Positions 17,925 through 25,342 of a DNA stretch of 43,721 nt are shown piece after piece (positions within the stretch are counted from its first letter, which is position 1; every line of letters begins with the position of its first letter). The DNA lies in NCBI GenBank assembly GCA_947489195.1, contig CANLCT010000038.1:1-43721 (forward strand), given 5' to 3'. This stretch comes from an uncultured Aquimarina sp. Lineage in GTDB: Bacteria; Bacteroidota; Bacteroidia; Flavobacteriales; Flavobacteriaceae. Below the pieces are notes generated by a model that was given only the letters and a program-made list of their open reading frames with translations, made no database searches and was not told the origin of the DNA. The translations under genes were made by a program, and so were the position numbers.

Positions 17925-19703
17925 TTACCTTGTAAAATTAATCAACTTTCGGCGATAAGCGGTTAATAATTTGGACTTTGAGATAAAACCGTAGTACATC
18001 CCATTTTTAATTACGGGTAAATTCCAGGCACCAGTATCCTGAAATTTTTTCATTACAGATTTCATAGTGTCGGTTTCGTAGGTAATAATTTCTGGCACTT
18101 GTTTCATAAGCATTTGCACTGTAGTGTTACTGTAATAGCTTTGGTCAAACATAATGTTCCTGATGTCATCTAAGAGTACTATACCTAATAATTTATTGTC
18201 ATTATCAACTACCGGAAAAATATTACGTGTTGATTTGGCTACAGCATTATGGACTAAATCACCTAAGGTTTCGTCGGGTTTAATTTGTATAAAATTAGTT
18301 TCAATAATAGGATCTAATTTCATTAGTAGCAATACCATTTCATCTTTATTGTGCGTGATGAGTTGTCCTTTTTCGGCAAGTTCTTGAGTGTAAATAGAAT
18401 GTTCTATAAAGCGTTTGGTAATTATAAAGGATATGGCAACAGTAATCATTAAAGGAATAAATAGTTCATAACCTCCGCTAATTTCTGCAATAAGGAAAAT
18501 GGCTGTTAACGGTGCATGGAGTACTCCAGCAATAAGGCCCGCCATGCCTACTAGTGTAAAATTACTTTCGGAAACATGAAAGCCAATTCCTAAATGATTG
18601 ATAATTTTAGCTACAATAGTACCTAAGGCACTACCCATAACCAAGGTGGGAATTATAATTCCGCCAGCACCACCAGCAGCTAATGTTGAGGTCATGGCTA
18701 TGGCTTTAAAAACTGTAATGCCAAAAAGTAAGGCAATTACTACCCAAACACTGTTAATATGATTGTCAAAAGGCGTTTTGCCAAGTGCGGCAAGGTGATT
18801 ATTGGTTAGCAAATTATTAATAAAACTAAAGCCTTCACCATACAAAGGTGGTATTAGAAAAAGTAGGACACCAATAGTGGTAACACTAATAATAAAACGG
18901 TAAAATTTGGACTTTAACTTATTAAATAATTTAAAAATTCCGAAATACATTTTTGTAAAGTAAACAGAAGCAAAAGCGGTGCCCACTCCTAAAATTAGGT
19001 AAAACGGTAGATCGACTATTTTAAAATTTTCAACAACATTAAATCGAAATAATACTTGATCGCCTAAAAACAAATAGGAGGTAAGTACGCCCGAAAGTGA
19101 AGCCAGTAAAAGTGGAAGTAACGAGGTGAGTGTTAAATCTAAACTCAATACTTCAACGGCAAAAATAATTCCTGCTATAGGCGAATTAAACACAGCGGCA
19201 ATGGCAGCAGTAGCGGCACAACCAAAAAGTAAGGTGCGTGTTTTACTATTAATATGGAATAAGGTGCTTAAATTAGAACTTATAGTGGCACCAGATAAAA
19301 TAGCGGGACCTAAAAGACCTACTGATCCCCCAAAACCTACGGTAATAGGAGCAATAACAAGAGGATACCATATTTTTACCCGTTTTATAATGCCATTTCT
19401 TCGCGAAAGCGCATGTAAAATAGTAGGTACTGAATGTCTAGGAAAACGATCAAACACATATTTATTTAGCATAAAAACAATGAGTAAACCTACAATGGGT
19501 AAAATAAAGTAGACCGATTGTCCTAAAAACAAATCATCGCGCTCTACAAACGAATGAATAAAGTGCGTAAAGTTTTTTAAAAAAACAGAAACTAAGCCAG
19601 CTAAAAAGCCAACTAAAATACTTAAAATAAAGATTAAATTTTTATCTGATATATGGCGATACCTCCATTTAAGAAATTGGGTGATGTGCTTTTTTTTTGC
19701 CAT
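17925..19703 (-). CDS. ClC-family chloride channel with two CBS domains, both key glutamates missing
   Basis: A 592-residue inner-membrane protein. Residues about 20-440 are the ClC core, with RHSVP in place of GSGIP (about 89-93), GGSVGLLGP (125-133), AGIIFAVEV (177-185) and GGAGGIIIPT. Residues about 450-580 are a pair of CBS domains that bind nucleotides. The gating glutamate of the GREGP loop is Leu131, and the inner proton-transfer glutamate is Val185. The second change is typical of channels rather than Cl-/H+ antiporters. The first would remove the normal gate. It heads a two-gene transcript with the 85-residue membrane protein. Confidence 0.92.
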   Translation of the reverse strand: MAKKKHITQFLKWRYRHISDKNLIFILSILVGFLAGLVSVFLKNFTHFIHSFVERDDLFLGQSVYFILPIVGLLIVFMLNKYVFDRFPRHSVPTILHALSRRNGIIKRVKIWYPLVIAPITVGFGGSVGLLGPAILSGATISSNLSTLFHINSKTRTLLFGCAATAAIAAVFNSPIAGIIFAVEVLSLDLTLTSLLPLLLASLSGVLTSYLFLGDQVLFRFNVVENFKIVDLPFYLILGVGTAFASVYFTKMYFGIFKLFNKLKSKFYRFIISVTTIGVLLFLIPPLYGEGFSFINNLLTNNHLAALGKTPFDNHINSVWVVIALLFGITVFKAIAMTSTLAAGGAGGIIIPTLVMGSALGTIVAKIINHLGIGFHVSESNFTLVGMAGLIAGVLHAPLTAIFLIAEISGGYELFIPLMITVAISFIITKRFIEHSIYTQELAEKGQLITHNKDEMVLLLMKLDPIIETNFIQIKPDETLGDLVHNAVAKSTRNIFPVVDNDNKLLGIVLLDDIRNIMFDQSYYSNTTVQMLMKQVPEIITYETDTMKSVMKKFQDTGAWNLPVIKNGMYYGFISKSKLLTAYRRKLINFTR

Positions 19704-19731
19704 AGATTACATTCGATGTAAAAGAATGACA

Positions 19732-19765
19732 CAAATTTAATTGAATTGTAGGTGGTTTTAGCAAA
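19732..19765 (-). promoter_or_regulatory. Possible promoter of the ClC gene
   Basis: On the minus strand TAAATTTG (19739-19732) fits the TAnnTTTG -7 element, 28 bp before the ATG. A TTTG lies at 19765-19762, with a 22-bp spacer, slightly longer than the usual 19. Confidence 0.4.
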
Positions 19766-19831
19766 AGAGGATGTGTTTTTGAAGAGAAAGCCTACAAAAT
19801 TAGTGTGAAATGTTTAAATAAAGAGATAAAA

Positions 19832-19864
19832 AAAATATCGAGGATGATTCATCCTCGATATTTT
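19832..19864 (-). terminator. Terminator of the first M57-like protease gene
   Basis: A 15-bp stem (19832-19846 and 19850-19864) around a 3-base loop, rich in A on one side and T on the other, 45 bp past the stop codon at 19909. Confidence 0.85.
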
Positions 19865-19908
19865 AATAGTTTAGTTTTTTATTAATTAGTTTTTAGGTTA
19901 GCGCTACA

Positions 19909-20745
19909 TTAAAAACAAATATTGTCTTGAGCACTTCCTCCATAAACTCTTCGTAATGCTGTTTGGTCATTTCCACTCAAGTTACGATTTCTAAGTCTTA
20001 CAATTTCAGCCAGACTAGAAGCTTGATTCATTATTGATTGATTGTCTTGAGCTGGAACACCAGGAATTCGAACTCGGCCACCTTCATTTCTGTTTGAATG
20101 TCTAAACCCAACACAATGTCCTAATTCATGGCGTATAACGTATCTAAATGCTCTTCCGAATTCGTTGGGTCTAGTAGCATTTCTCCATACACCTGGGTCA
20201 ATTTCAATAGTAGCGCCTGCTCTACCATTAAATGGTGCAGTTGAAATTCCTGAATCACCAGAAACAAAGTTTATGTTTATGTCAGCATTTCCTCCAGTTA
20301 CAAGGTTGAACCTTAAAAAACTTCCATTTACTCTATTCCAGTCATTAATTGCATTTCTAACTTGAGCATTGACACCACTTAAATTATTTCTTACACGAAT
20401 ATTTCGAGCTCTGCTACATCTTACAATTTCAATGTGCCTAAATTGTTTTTCGATACCATCAACTTCGGGACCTACTTGTTGGGTATCTGTCAGTGCTTCA
20501 TGAGTAACAATCATATCACCTTCTACAACATAACCATTTTCAACTTCTTTAATTTCTTGATCAGTGTCAAAGTCCATTTCCTTCAGTCTTTGGATTATAT
20601 CCGCCGGGATTGATGAGTTTATAATTTCAGCTACGGTTTCGGTAGGGCTATTTTCTGTTGATAAATCATCAGTGTCTTCGTTTTGGCAAGAGAATAAAGC
20701 AGTCATAGCAAACATACCTACCGTAATTAATTTTAATTTTTTCAT
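19909..20745 (-). CDS. M57/matrixin-like metalloprotease lipoprotein, copy 1
   Basis: A 278-residue lipoprotein. The signal peptide ends in the lipobox LFSC with Cys20, so the protein is lipid-anchored outside the inner membrane. A propeptide-like region (about 25-105) leads to a zinc protease domain with HELGHCVGFRH at residues 206-216 (zinc ligands His206, His210, His216; catalytic Glu207), and a conserved IMNQASS stretch that could be the Met-turn. It resembles the M57 group of metzincin-like peptidases. It is closest to copy 3 (24224-25051): both share QFRH-x-EI-x-RC, DWNRVNGSFLRF and GNADININF. Divergent from the GNAT gene. Its promoter carries the interleaved repeat element at 20825-20847. 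Substrate unknown. Confidence 0.85.
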   Translation of the reverse strand: MKKLKLITVGMFAMTALFSCQNEDTDDLSTENSPTETVAEIINSSIPADIIQRLKEMDFDTDQEIKEVENGYVVEGDMIVTHEALTDTQQVGPEVDGIEKQFRHIEIVRCSRARNIRVRNNLSGVNAQVRNAINDWNRVNGSFLRFNLVTGGNADININFVSGDSGISTAPFNGRAGATIEIDPGVWRNATRPNEFGRAFRYVIRHELGHCVGFRHSNRNEGGRVRIPGVPAQDNQSIMNQASSLAEIVRLRNRNLSGNDQTALRRVYGGSAQDNICF

Positions 20746-20817
20746 TTAAAATTTTTTTAGATTGATTTTTAATTTAAGTTTTTGATATATCTTTTTTTAC
20801 CTGAGTACTCATCTTAT

Positions 20818-20848
20818 CAAATTAAGCCATAGTATATGGCTATACTAA
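20818..20848 (-). promoter_or_regulatory. Promoter with interleaved inverted repeats, protease copy 1
   Basis: On the minus strand: TTAG (20848-20845), 19 bp, then TTAATTTG (20825-20818), close to the TAnnTTTG -7 box. Between them lie arms TAGTAT and AGCCA, one T, then their complements ATACTA and TGGCT, in the order a, b, a', b'. The ATG is 80 bp from the repeat end. The layout equals that at 24111-24141 and 30932-30962, with paired base changes. Confidence 0.65.
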
Positions 20849-21377
20849 AAATTCAGCAAATGGTAGTGTAATGTAAAAATCAATATATCTAATAGTAATT
20901 ATAAGTGCACATTATATAATTAGTAAACGTTATTAATTGTATATATCTTATTTTCAGTATAATAGATAAAAAAAATTAAGATAACTTTTGTAGTTTGTTT
21001 TATTTTTTACTGATCTCTTTGTAAGGGATCAGTAAAAAATAAATTTATTTTATTATTTCTAGCAGTAAAATATAAAGTGCAAAAAAAACAAAATGTATAA
21101 TGCTGTTGTTTAGGTTTTTAGTGTTTTTTTAAGAAAGTTTTAGGAAGGTTTTTTTAACCTGTTAGTTGTTTTGGTTAGATTTTTTATAGAGGAGTGTATG
21201 TTTAAGTGTAATTAATCACTGTTAAGTTTATTTGTTATTACCTAGAGATGTTTTCGTACAGAAAAATATTAGATTAAATTGTATCTCTTGATTCTTTGGT
21301 GCTTTTTTTAGAATAAAAGTGTAATATTGGGGTTTCAACAGAAGTATAGAAATCAATTTTTAATAAGGTTTTTACGA
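20849..21377. other. Divergent intergenic region between protease copy 1 and the GNAT gene
   Basis: About 530 bp without a credible gene, extremely AT-rich. It holds an isolated terminator-like hairpin (21002-21040). A TTG start at 21327 could extend the GNAT reading frame upstream but gives a non-homologous-looking start. No G-rich motif like those before the other protease genes is present. Confidence 0.5.
21002..21040. terminator. Orphan terminator-like hairpin in a divergent region
   Basis: A 14-bp perfect stem (21002-21015 with 21027-21040) with T and A tracts at its base, so it could stop transcription from either side. No gene ends nearby; both flanking genes point away from it. It may end a short unannotated transcript. 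Confidence 0.6.
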
Positions 21378-21959
21378 ATGATAAAGGCAACATACTCAGA
21401 TAAAAAATATATAGTCGATATTTTGCATTCTGCGTTTGAACCCATATATGAACCCAATTCTATTAATTTTATAGTAAAACAAGATCACAAGCGAAGCCAA
21501 AGGATAAGAGTGCTTATGGAATATTTATTTGATGACTGTATGGCTTTTGGCGAAGTACTATTATCGGATAATAGAAATGCCTGTATTTTAATGAAATATC
21601 CCCACATGCAAAAGCTTACTTTTAAGCATATGGTATGGCAAGTAAAATTGGCTTTTAAGTGTATTGGTTTAGGAGGCGTACATAAGGTGTTAAAACGACA
21701 AGCTACTTTAAAAAAGCATCATATAAAGGATCCTTATATTCATCCAGTAATCATGGGAGCTAAAAATGAAGTACGTGGTTTTGGAATAGGGGTACGATTA
21801 ATTAAACAGTTAATTGAGTATTATTCCGATAATGAATTACCCGTAATTATTGAAACCACAACCAACGAAAATTTACGTATGTACAAACGTTTCGGCTTTG
21901 AAGTGTTTAAAGAAATTAAAACTAAAGATTTTCCGTTGTATTTTTTAAGAATGAATTAA
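21378..21959 (+). CDS. GNAT-family N-acetyltransferase
   Basis: A 193-residue acetyltransferase of the GNAT fold (acetyl-CoA to an amine). The acetyl-CoA binding motif is EVRGFGIGVRLIKQLIEYY, and the C-terminal strand motif is NENLRMYKRFGFEVFKE, typical for this fold. The N-terminal half (MIKATYSDKKYIVDILHSAF) is also normal. I choose the ATG at 21378; a TTG at 21327 would add 17 residues without family character. The substrate cannot be read from the sequence. It stands alone, between two protease genes. Confidence 0.85.
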   Translation: MIKATYSDKKYIVDILHSAFEPIYEPNSINFIVKQDHKRSQRIRVLMEYLFDDCMAFGEVLLSDNRNACILMKYPHMQKLTFKHMVWQVKLAFKCIGLGGVHKVLKRQATLKKHHIKDPYIHPVIMGAKNEVRGFGIGVRLIKQLIEYYSDNELPVIIETTTNENLRMYKRFGFEVFKEIKTKDFPLYFLRMN

Positions 21960-22177
21960 AGCAAAAACAAACCAAATTAATTTAAGATTAGAAAATACAA
22001 AAAAATGTTAATTTTTTTATGTAGTATAAATTGAAAAAAAAGTATGCATGTTGTAGGATAATTTTATTGCTTTTCTATTAAAAATTAATATTTAACTTGT
22101 TTTTTGGTCATATACAGAGGTGTCATTTAATAACACCCGTTCTTATTTTTTTTTAGATACAAATTGAAAGGTATTAA

Positions 22178-22187
22178 GGGGGTAGGG
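22178..22187 (+). promoter_or_regulatory. G-rich motif GGGGGTAGGG before protease copy 2
   Basis: A GGGGGTAGGG in otherwise G-poor DNA, 127 bp before the ATG at 22314, flanked by TTAA on the left and TGAATAAAG on the right. The same motif stands before protease copies 3 and 4. A perfect hairpin follows 4 bp later. Confidence 0.6.
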
Positions 22188-22191
22188 TGAA

Positions 22192-22244
22192 TAAAGTTTA
22201 AAGCGTATTACTATAAGATAAATAGTAATACGCTTTAAACTTTA
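22192..22244 (+). promoter_or_regulatory. 23-bp perfect hairpin with a third competing arm before protease copy 2
   Basis: Arms 22192-22214 and 22222-22244 pair perfectly around a 7-base loop. The core AAGCGTATT of the left arm recurs at 22274-22282, so the right arm could pair with either. It lacks a U tract. A possible -7 box TATATTTT lies at 22253-22260, so the hairpin may be operator DNA rather than leader RNA. Confidence 0.55.
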
Positions 22245-22313
22245 CATAAAACTATATTTTGTTAAAAATATAAAAGCGTATTGCATAAATTTTTTTAACT
22301 AAAAACTTATACA

Positions 22314-23195
22314 ATGAAATTAATTAAATTATTGGCAACAACTACGGTCATGGCATCCATTTTATTTTCTTGCTCAAAGGATGAATCTGATACACAAACT
22401 AATGAGCAACCTGTAGCAGAAAGTAGTGTACTATCCAATGCAGAAGTTACCAACTTAGCCAAGTTAGGTTTTATTCCACAAAAGACACAAATTGTTGATT
22501 TTGAATTGCCCGATGGAACCATAGAAAAGTACTATCAGTTTGAAGATATGAGATTTCCAGTGAGTGCTATAAACAGTTTAGATAATGTAGAAAATAAATT
22601 AGCTGAGTATGAGCAAGCCAAGCTGTTTACATCTACAGCTAGAGCTGCGGGGAACAGAACCTACAGAGTGGCCTTTGTAGATTTTAACGCACCTTTCCAA
22701 CGCCAGGCAGCAGGGGATTTAGTGTTTTTGTTTAACAGGTTAGGTAGTACAGTACAATTAAGTCAAGTATTTATTAATGGGTCTCAATTTGGTTCTACTC
22801 AAGCTGATATTTTTGTATTTTATCAAAGAAGTCCTATCGGTGGGGCAACAGCTGAATTTCCAAGCAATAATAGACCCGGTAGATTCTTGAGTATTGATCC
22901 TAGAGACCCAGTAAGAGCTGGTATAGCAAATAGAGGAGGATTACGTACGTTATTATTGCACGAAATGGGGCACCAATTTGGATTTAGACATAGTGATTTT
23001 AGAGCAATAGGTGAGCCAGATTCAACTGGTGGAGCACCTGGAGCTAGACATGCACCTGGAACAGATTTTACAGGAACAACTACAAATTCAATAATGGTTT
23101 CTGGATTTACTTTAAATGGAGATCTTAGTGCAGGACCTCAATTTTACACGCAAGAAGATATCAATGGTTACATTGGTGTATATGGTAGAAGATAA
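22314..23195 (+). CDS. M57/matrixin-like metalloprotease lipoprotein, copy 2
   Basis: A 293-residue lipoprotein with lipobox LFSC (Cys20) and a zinc site HEMGHQFGFRH at residues 216-226. A later NSIMVSGF stretch could be the Met-turn. The propeptide-like part (about 40-105) and the start of the protease domain (RTYRVAFVDFNAPFQ) differ strongly from copies 1 and 3, so it is a divergent paralogue. It carries the G-rich motif and a large hairpin upstream, but not the interleaved repeat element. It ends at a terminator identical to that of copy 3. Expected to act in the periplasm or outer envelope; substrate unknown. Confidence 0.82.
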   Translation: MKLIKLLATTTVMASILFSCSKDESDTQTNEQPVAESSVLSNAEVTNLAKLGFIPQKTQIVDFELPDGTIEKYYQFEDMRFPVSAINSLDNVENKLAEYEQAKLFTSTARAAGNRTYRVAFVDFNAPFQRQAAGDLVFLFNRLGSTVQLSQVFINGSQFGSTQADIFVFYQRSPIGGATAEFPSNNRPGRFLSIDPRDPVRAGIANRGGLRTLLLHEMGHQFGFRHSDFRAIGEPDSTGGAPGARHAPGTDFTGTTTNSIMVSGFTLNGDLSAGPQFYTQEDINGYIGVYGRR

Positions 23196-23240
23196 TTTAT
23201 GATTTAGTTAAGATTGTAAATATACCCTCAAAATAGTATG

Positions 23241-23275
23241 GCCTCTCAAATATTCGTATTTGAGAGGCTTTTTTT
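23241..23275 (+). terminator. Terminator of protease copy 2 (same sequence as at 25080)
   Basis: A 12-bp stem starting GCCTCTCAAATA, TTCG tetraloop, complementary arm to 23268, then seven T. The whole hairpin with its T tract is repeated base for base at 25080-25114. Confidence 0.93.
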
Positions 23276-23334
23276 GTGATATAAAAGGTTATTTTAAAAT
23301 AGTTGATAACAATTGAAAATAGAAAAATAATTTC

Positions 23335-23530
23335 TTATTTCAGTTTATATATCATCTTTTTCAAATTCCATATGGCTGCTGCAAAAAGAGCATTGATTTG
23401 AAGTGGGTTTTTGCCGCTTAGATAGTTTTGTGACATACGATGACCAGTTTTAAATGATCAATTACTGGATCAATTGCCACCCGTCTTCTAAATTTTTTAC
23501 GTTTTGTTCTTTTTTAGGTATTCTGTATCC
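23335..23530 (-). pseudogene. Remnant of an IS5-type transposase C-terminus
   Basis: On the minus strand the translation runs RRRVAIDPVIDHLK, then after a one-base shift KTGHRMSQNYLSGKNPLQIN and ALFAAAIWNLKKMIYKLK, with a stop at 23337-23335. This matches the end of IS5-family DDE transposases (RR-A-x-EP-x-IGHLK, HRM-x-RNYL, INALLAAA-x-N). At least one frameshift splits it, and a second appears before RRR, where PKKEQNVKN is in another frame. No intact inverted repeats were found. A fossil of an insertion inside the protease cluster. Confidence 0.75.
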
Positions 23531-24001
23531 TTAAACTTATTAGTACGCAGGGCATATCTTTTTCATCTCTTTTTTGTTGTATTTAAAAAAATAGAATATA
23601 ACATTGATTTGAAATCTATTTTGTCTAATTCACTTATAATTTTGTGATTAGAAAAATGATTAGTAGAGGTGAAATACTGATTTTTAAAAAATAGAATTAT
23701 ACCTATAGCATTTTTTATAAGCCAAGCTATAGTTGTGGTATTTTCGATAAAACTCATAGCTAATTTTTGTATTGCTTATAGTTTATGTTTAGTAGTTTAT
23801 GATTTTTTTAGCGAGTATTTTGTTAAATACTTATTTAAAAGAGCTTAAGGGTATTAGGTTTTGTTATTGTTTACTACATGATGTCTTATTTTTCATTTCC
23901 AAATTTTTCATTTTCATTTTTTTTATTTCCTACAATAGATTTTTATTTTTTTTTTTAAATACTACAAAACCAAGCATTTGTTTAAATTTTGAAGTGACAA
24001 A
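23531..24001. other. Gene-poor AT-rich region before protease copy 3
   Basis: About 470 bp next to the transposase remnant. Short open frames (for example an 80-codon one at 23799-24041) are rich in Phe and Ile from T runs, have no family features and are probably not genes. It may include further decayed insertion-sequence DNA that I cannot recognise. Confidence 0.5.
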
Positions 24002-24011
24002 GGGGGTAGGG
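24002..24011 (+). promoter_or_regulatory. G-rich motif GGGGGTAGGG before protease copy 3
   Basis: The motif lies 213 bp before the ATG at 24224 and 100 bp before the predicted -33 box. It is preceded by ACAAA and followed by ATAAAAGC. A small inverted repeat (GATAAAA and TTTTATC, 24011-24037) starts at its edge and encloses two direct GCGTTT copies. Confidence 0.6.
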
Positions 24012-24110
24012 ATAAAAGCGTTTCAAGCGTTTTATCAATAGTGGTATACAACTAATTTTTAAAGCTGTTTGTTTAAAAACACATATTGGTTTTTTGATTT
24101 TCTAAAGTTT

Positions 24111-24141
24111 TTAGCATAACCGAGTGCTACGGTTAAATTTT
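24111..24141 (+). promoter_or_regulatory. Promoter with interleaved inverted repeats, protease copy 3
   Basis: TTAG (24111-24114), 19 bp, then TAAATTTT (24134-24141) as -7 box. The space holds arms TAGCA (24112-24116) and TAACCG (24117-24122), AG, then TGCTA (24125-24129) and CGGTTA (24130-24135): two inverted repeats interleaved, with centres about 5.5 bp apart. Predicted leader of about 75 nt. Confidence 0.7.
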
Positions 24142-24223
24142 AGAAATACTAATGATTAAAGGTGTGAATTCTAATAAGGAGGTTTAAAAAAAATAAATTA
24201 ATATTTAACTTAAATTTTTTAAA

Positions 24224-25051
24224 ATGAAATTAACTAAAGTAATTAGTTTGAATTTATTGATTGTATTGAGTTTGTTTTCCTGTCAAAAGGATGATATTGG
24301 GAAAGAATTAAATAATGATGCTCCTACAATTATAGAAGCCGAAAATTCATTGATTCCTGAAGAGGATTTATTGAAAATAAAAGCTTTAGGTTTTGATATA
24401 AGTCAACCTATCACAAAAGAAGAAGAAGGTTATGTAGTTGAAGGAGATATTCTTTTGCCTTTAGCTTCTCTAGAGCAAGAAATAGAAGGGCCATTAGAAG
24501 AAGGAGAAAGTATTGAAAAACAGTTTAGACATGTTGAAATTCTGCGTTGTTTTAGAGCTAGAGATGTTAAAGTAAAAATTAATGTCGGAGGAATTGATAG
24601 ACATGTTAGGGACGCTATGGATGATTGGAATAGAGTAAATGGAAGCTTTTTAAGATTTAGAGTGGTTAATGGTGGTAATGCTGATATTAATATCAATTTT
24701 AGTTTTGGAGAACTTGGTCGAGCTACATTTCCATTTAACGGAAGAGCAGGAGCTGTAATTACTATAGATCCTGATGAGTGGAGAAGAAGAGTATCAGGTG
24801 CACAGGTAAATAGTACGCTTAGGTACGTAATTAGTCATGAGCTAGGACATTGTATTGGATTTAGACACCCTAATCGAAATGAAGGCGGTAGATCTCAAGT
24901 TCCAGGAACACCATTTACGGATAGTCAATCATTGATGAATCAAGGCTCATCTATAGCAGATATTGTTAATGTTAGATTCCGAAGACTAAGTGGAAATGAT
25001 GAAGTAGCATTAAGAAGAGTATACGGAGGTAACCCAAGTATTTGTTTCTAA
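24224..25051 (+). CDS. M57/matrixin-like metalloprotease lipoprotein, copy 3
   Basis: A 275-residue lipoprotein with lipobox LFSC (Cys20), followed by an acidic propeptide-like region and a zinc protease domain with HELGHCIGFRH at residues 205-215 and a possible Met-turn at LMNQGSS. It is the closest relative of copy 1: shared blocks include GYVVEGD, KQFRHVEILRC, DDWNRVNGSFLRFR and GNDEVALRRVYGG. Both the G-rich motif and the interleaved promoter element stand upstream. An AAGGAGG at 24176-24182 is 42 bp from the ATG, too far to be its ribosome site. Likely exported and lipid-anchored; substrate unknown. Confidence 0.85.
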   Translation: MKLTKVISLNLLIVLSLFSCQKDDIGKELNNDAPTIIEAENSLIPEEDLLKIKALGFDISQPITKEEEGYVVEGDILLPLASLEQEIEGPLEEGESIEKQFRHVEILRCFRARDVKVKINVGGIDRHVRDAMDDWNRVNGSFLRFRVVNGGNADININFSFGELGRATFPFNGRAGAVITIDPDEWRRRVSGAQVNSTLRYVISHELGHCIGFRHPNRNEGGRSQVPGTPFTDSQSLMNQGSSIADIVNVRFRRLSGNDEVALRRVYGGNPSICF

Positions 25052-25079
25052 TTAGTTGTCATTTTTAGCTAATAAGCAA

Positions 25080-25114
25080 GCCTCTCAAATATTCGTATTT
25101 GAGAGGCTTTTTTT
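25080..25114 (+). terminator. Terminator of protease copy 3 (same sequence as at 23241)
   Basis: A 12-bp stem with TTCG loop and seven T, identical over its whole length to the terminator at 23241-23275, although the two proteases in front are only distant paralogues. Confidence 0.93.
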
Positions 25115-25342
25115 GTAGCCATTTGAAATGAACATCCCATAACCATGATATATGTATGACAATATTGTTTTTTATAAAGATTAGATATAAAAATTTTATG
25201 ATTTTTTATGATTTGTAAAAGAATTAAGAAAATAAATAAGCATAGTCATGTAATTCCTATTAAATTAGCTATCACGTTATCGTAGTTGTAGCCAAGGTTA
25301 TTTTTGGTTGCAATTGTAATTGTCTAAGTTTTTTATAAAATC

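Noticed and set aside
23799..24041. An 80-codon open frame with many Phe and Ile.
   Set aside because: It arises from T-rich DNA, overlaps the G-rich motif, and has no plausible start or family features.
24112..24135. Reading the interleaved repeats as an RNA H-type pseudoknot.
   Set aside because: There are no linker bases between arms a and b or between a' and b', so the loops that must cross the grooves are missing. The element also lies between the predicted -33 and -7 boxes, so it would not be transcribed.
24176..24182. AAGGAGG as a ribosome binding site of protease copy 3.
   Set aside because: It is 42 bp from the ATG with no alternative start close to it; Bacteroidetes genes rarely use such sites.
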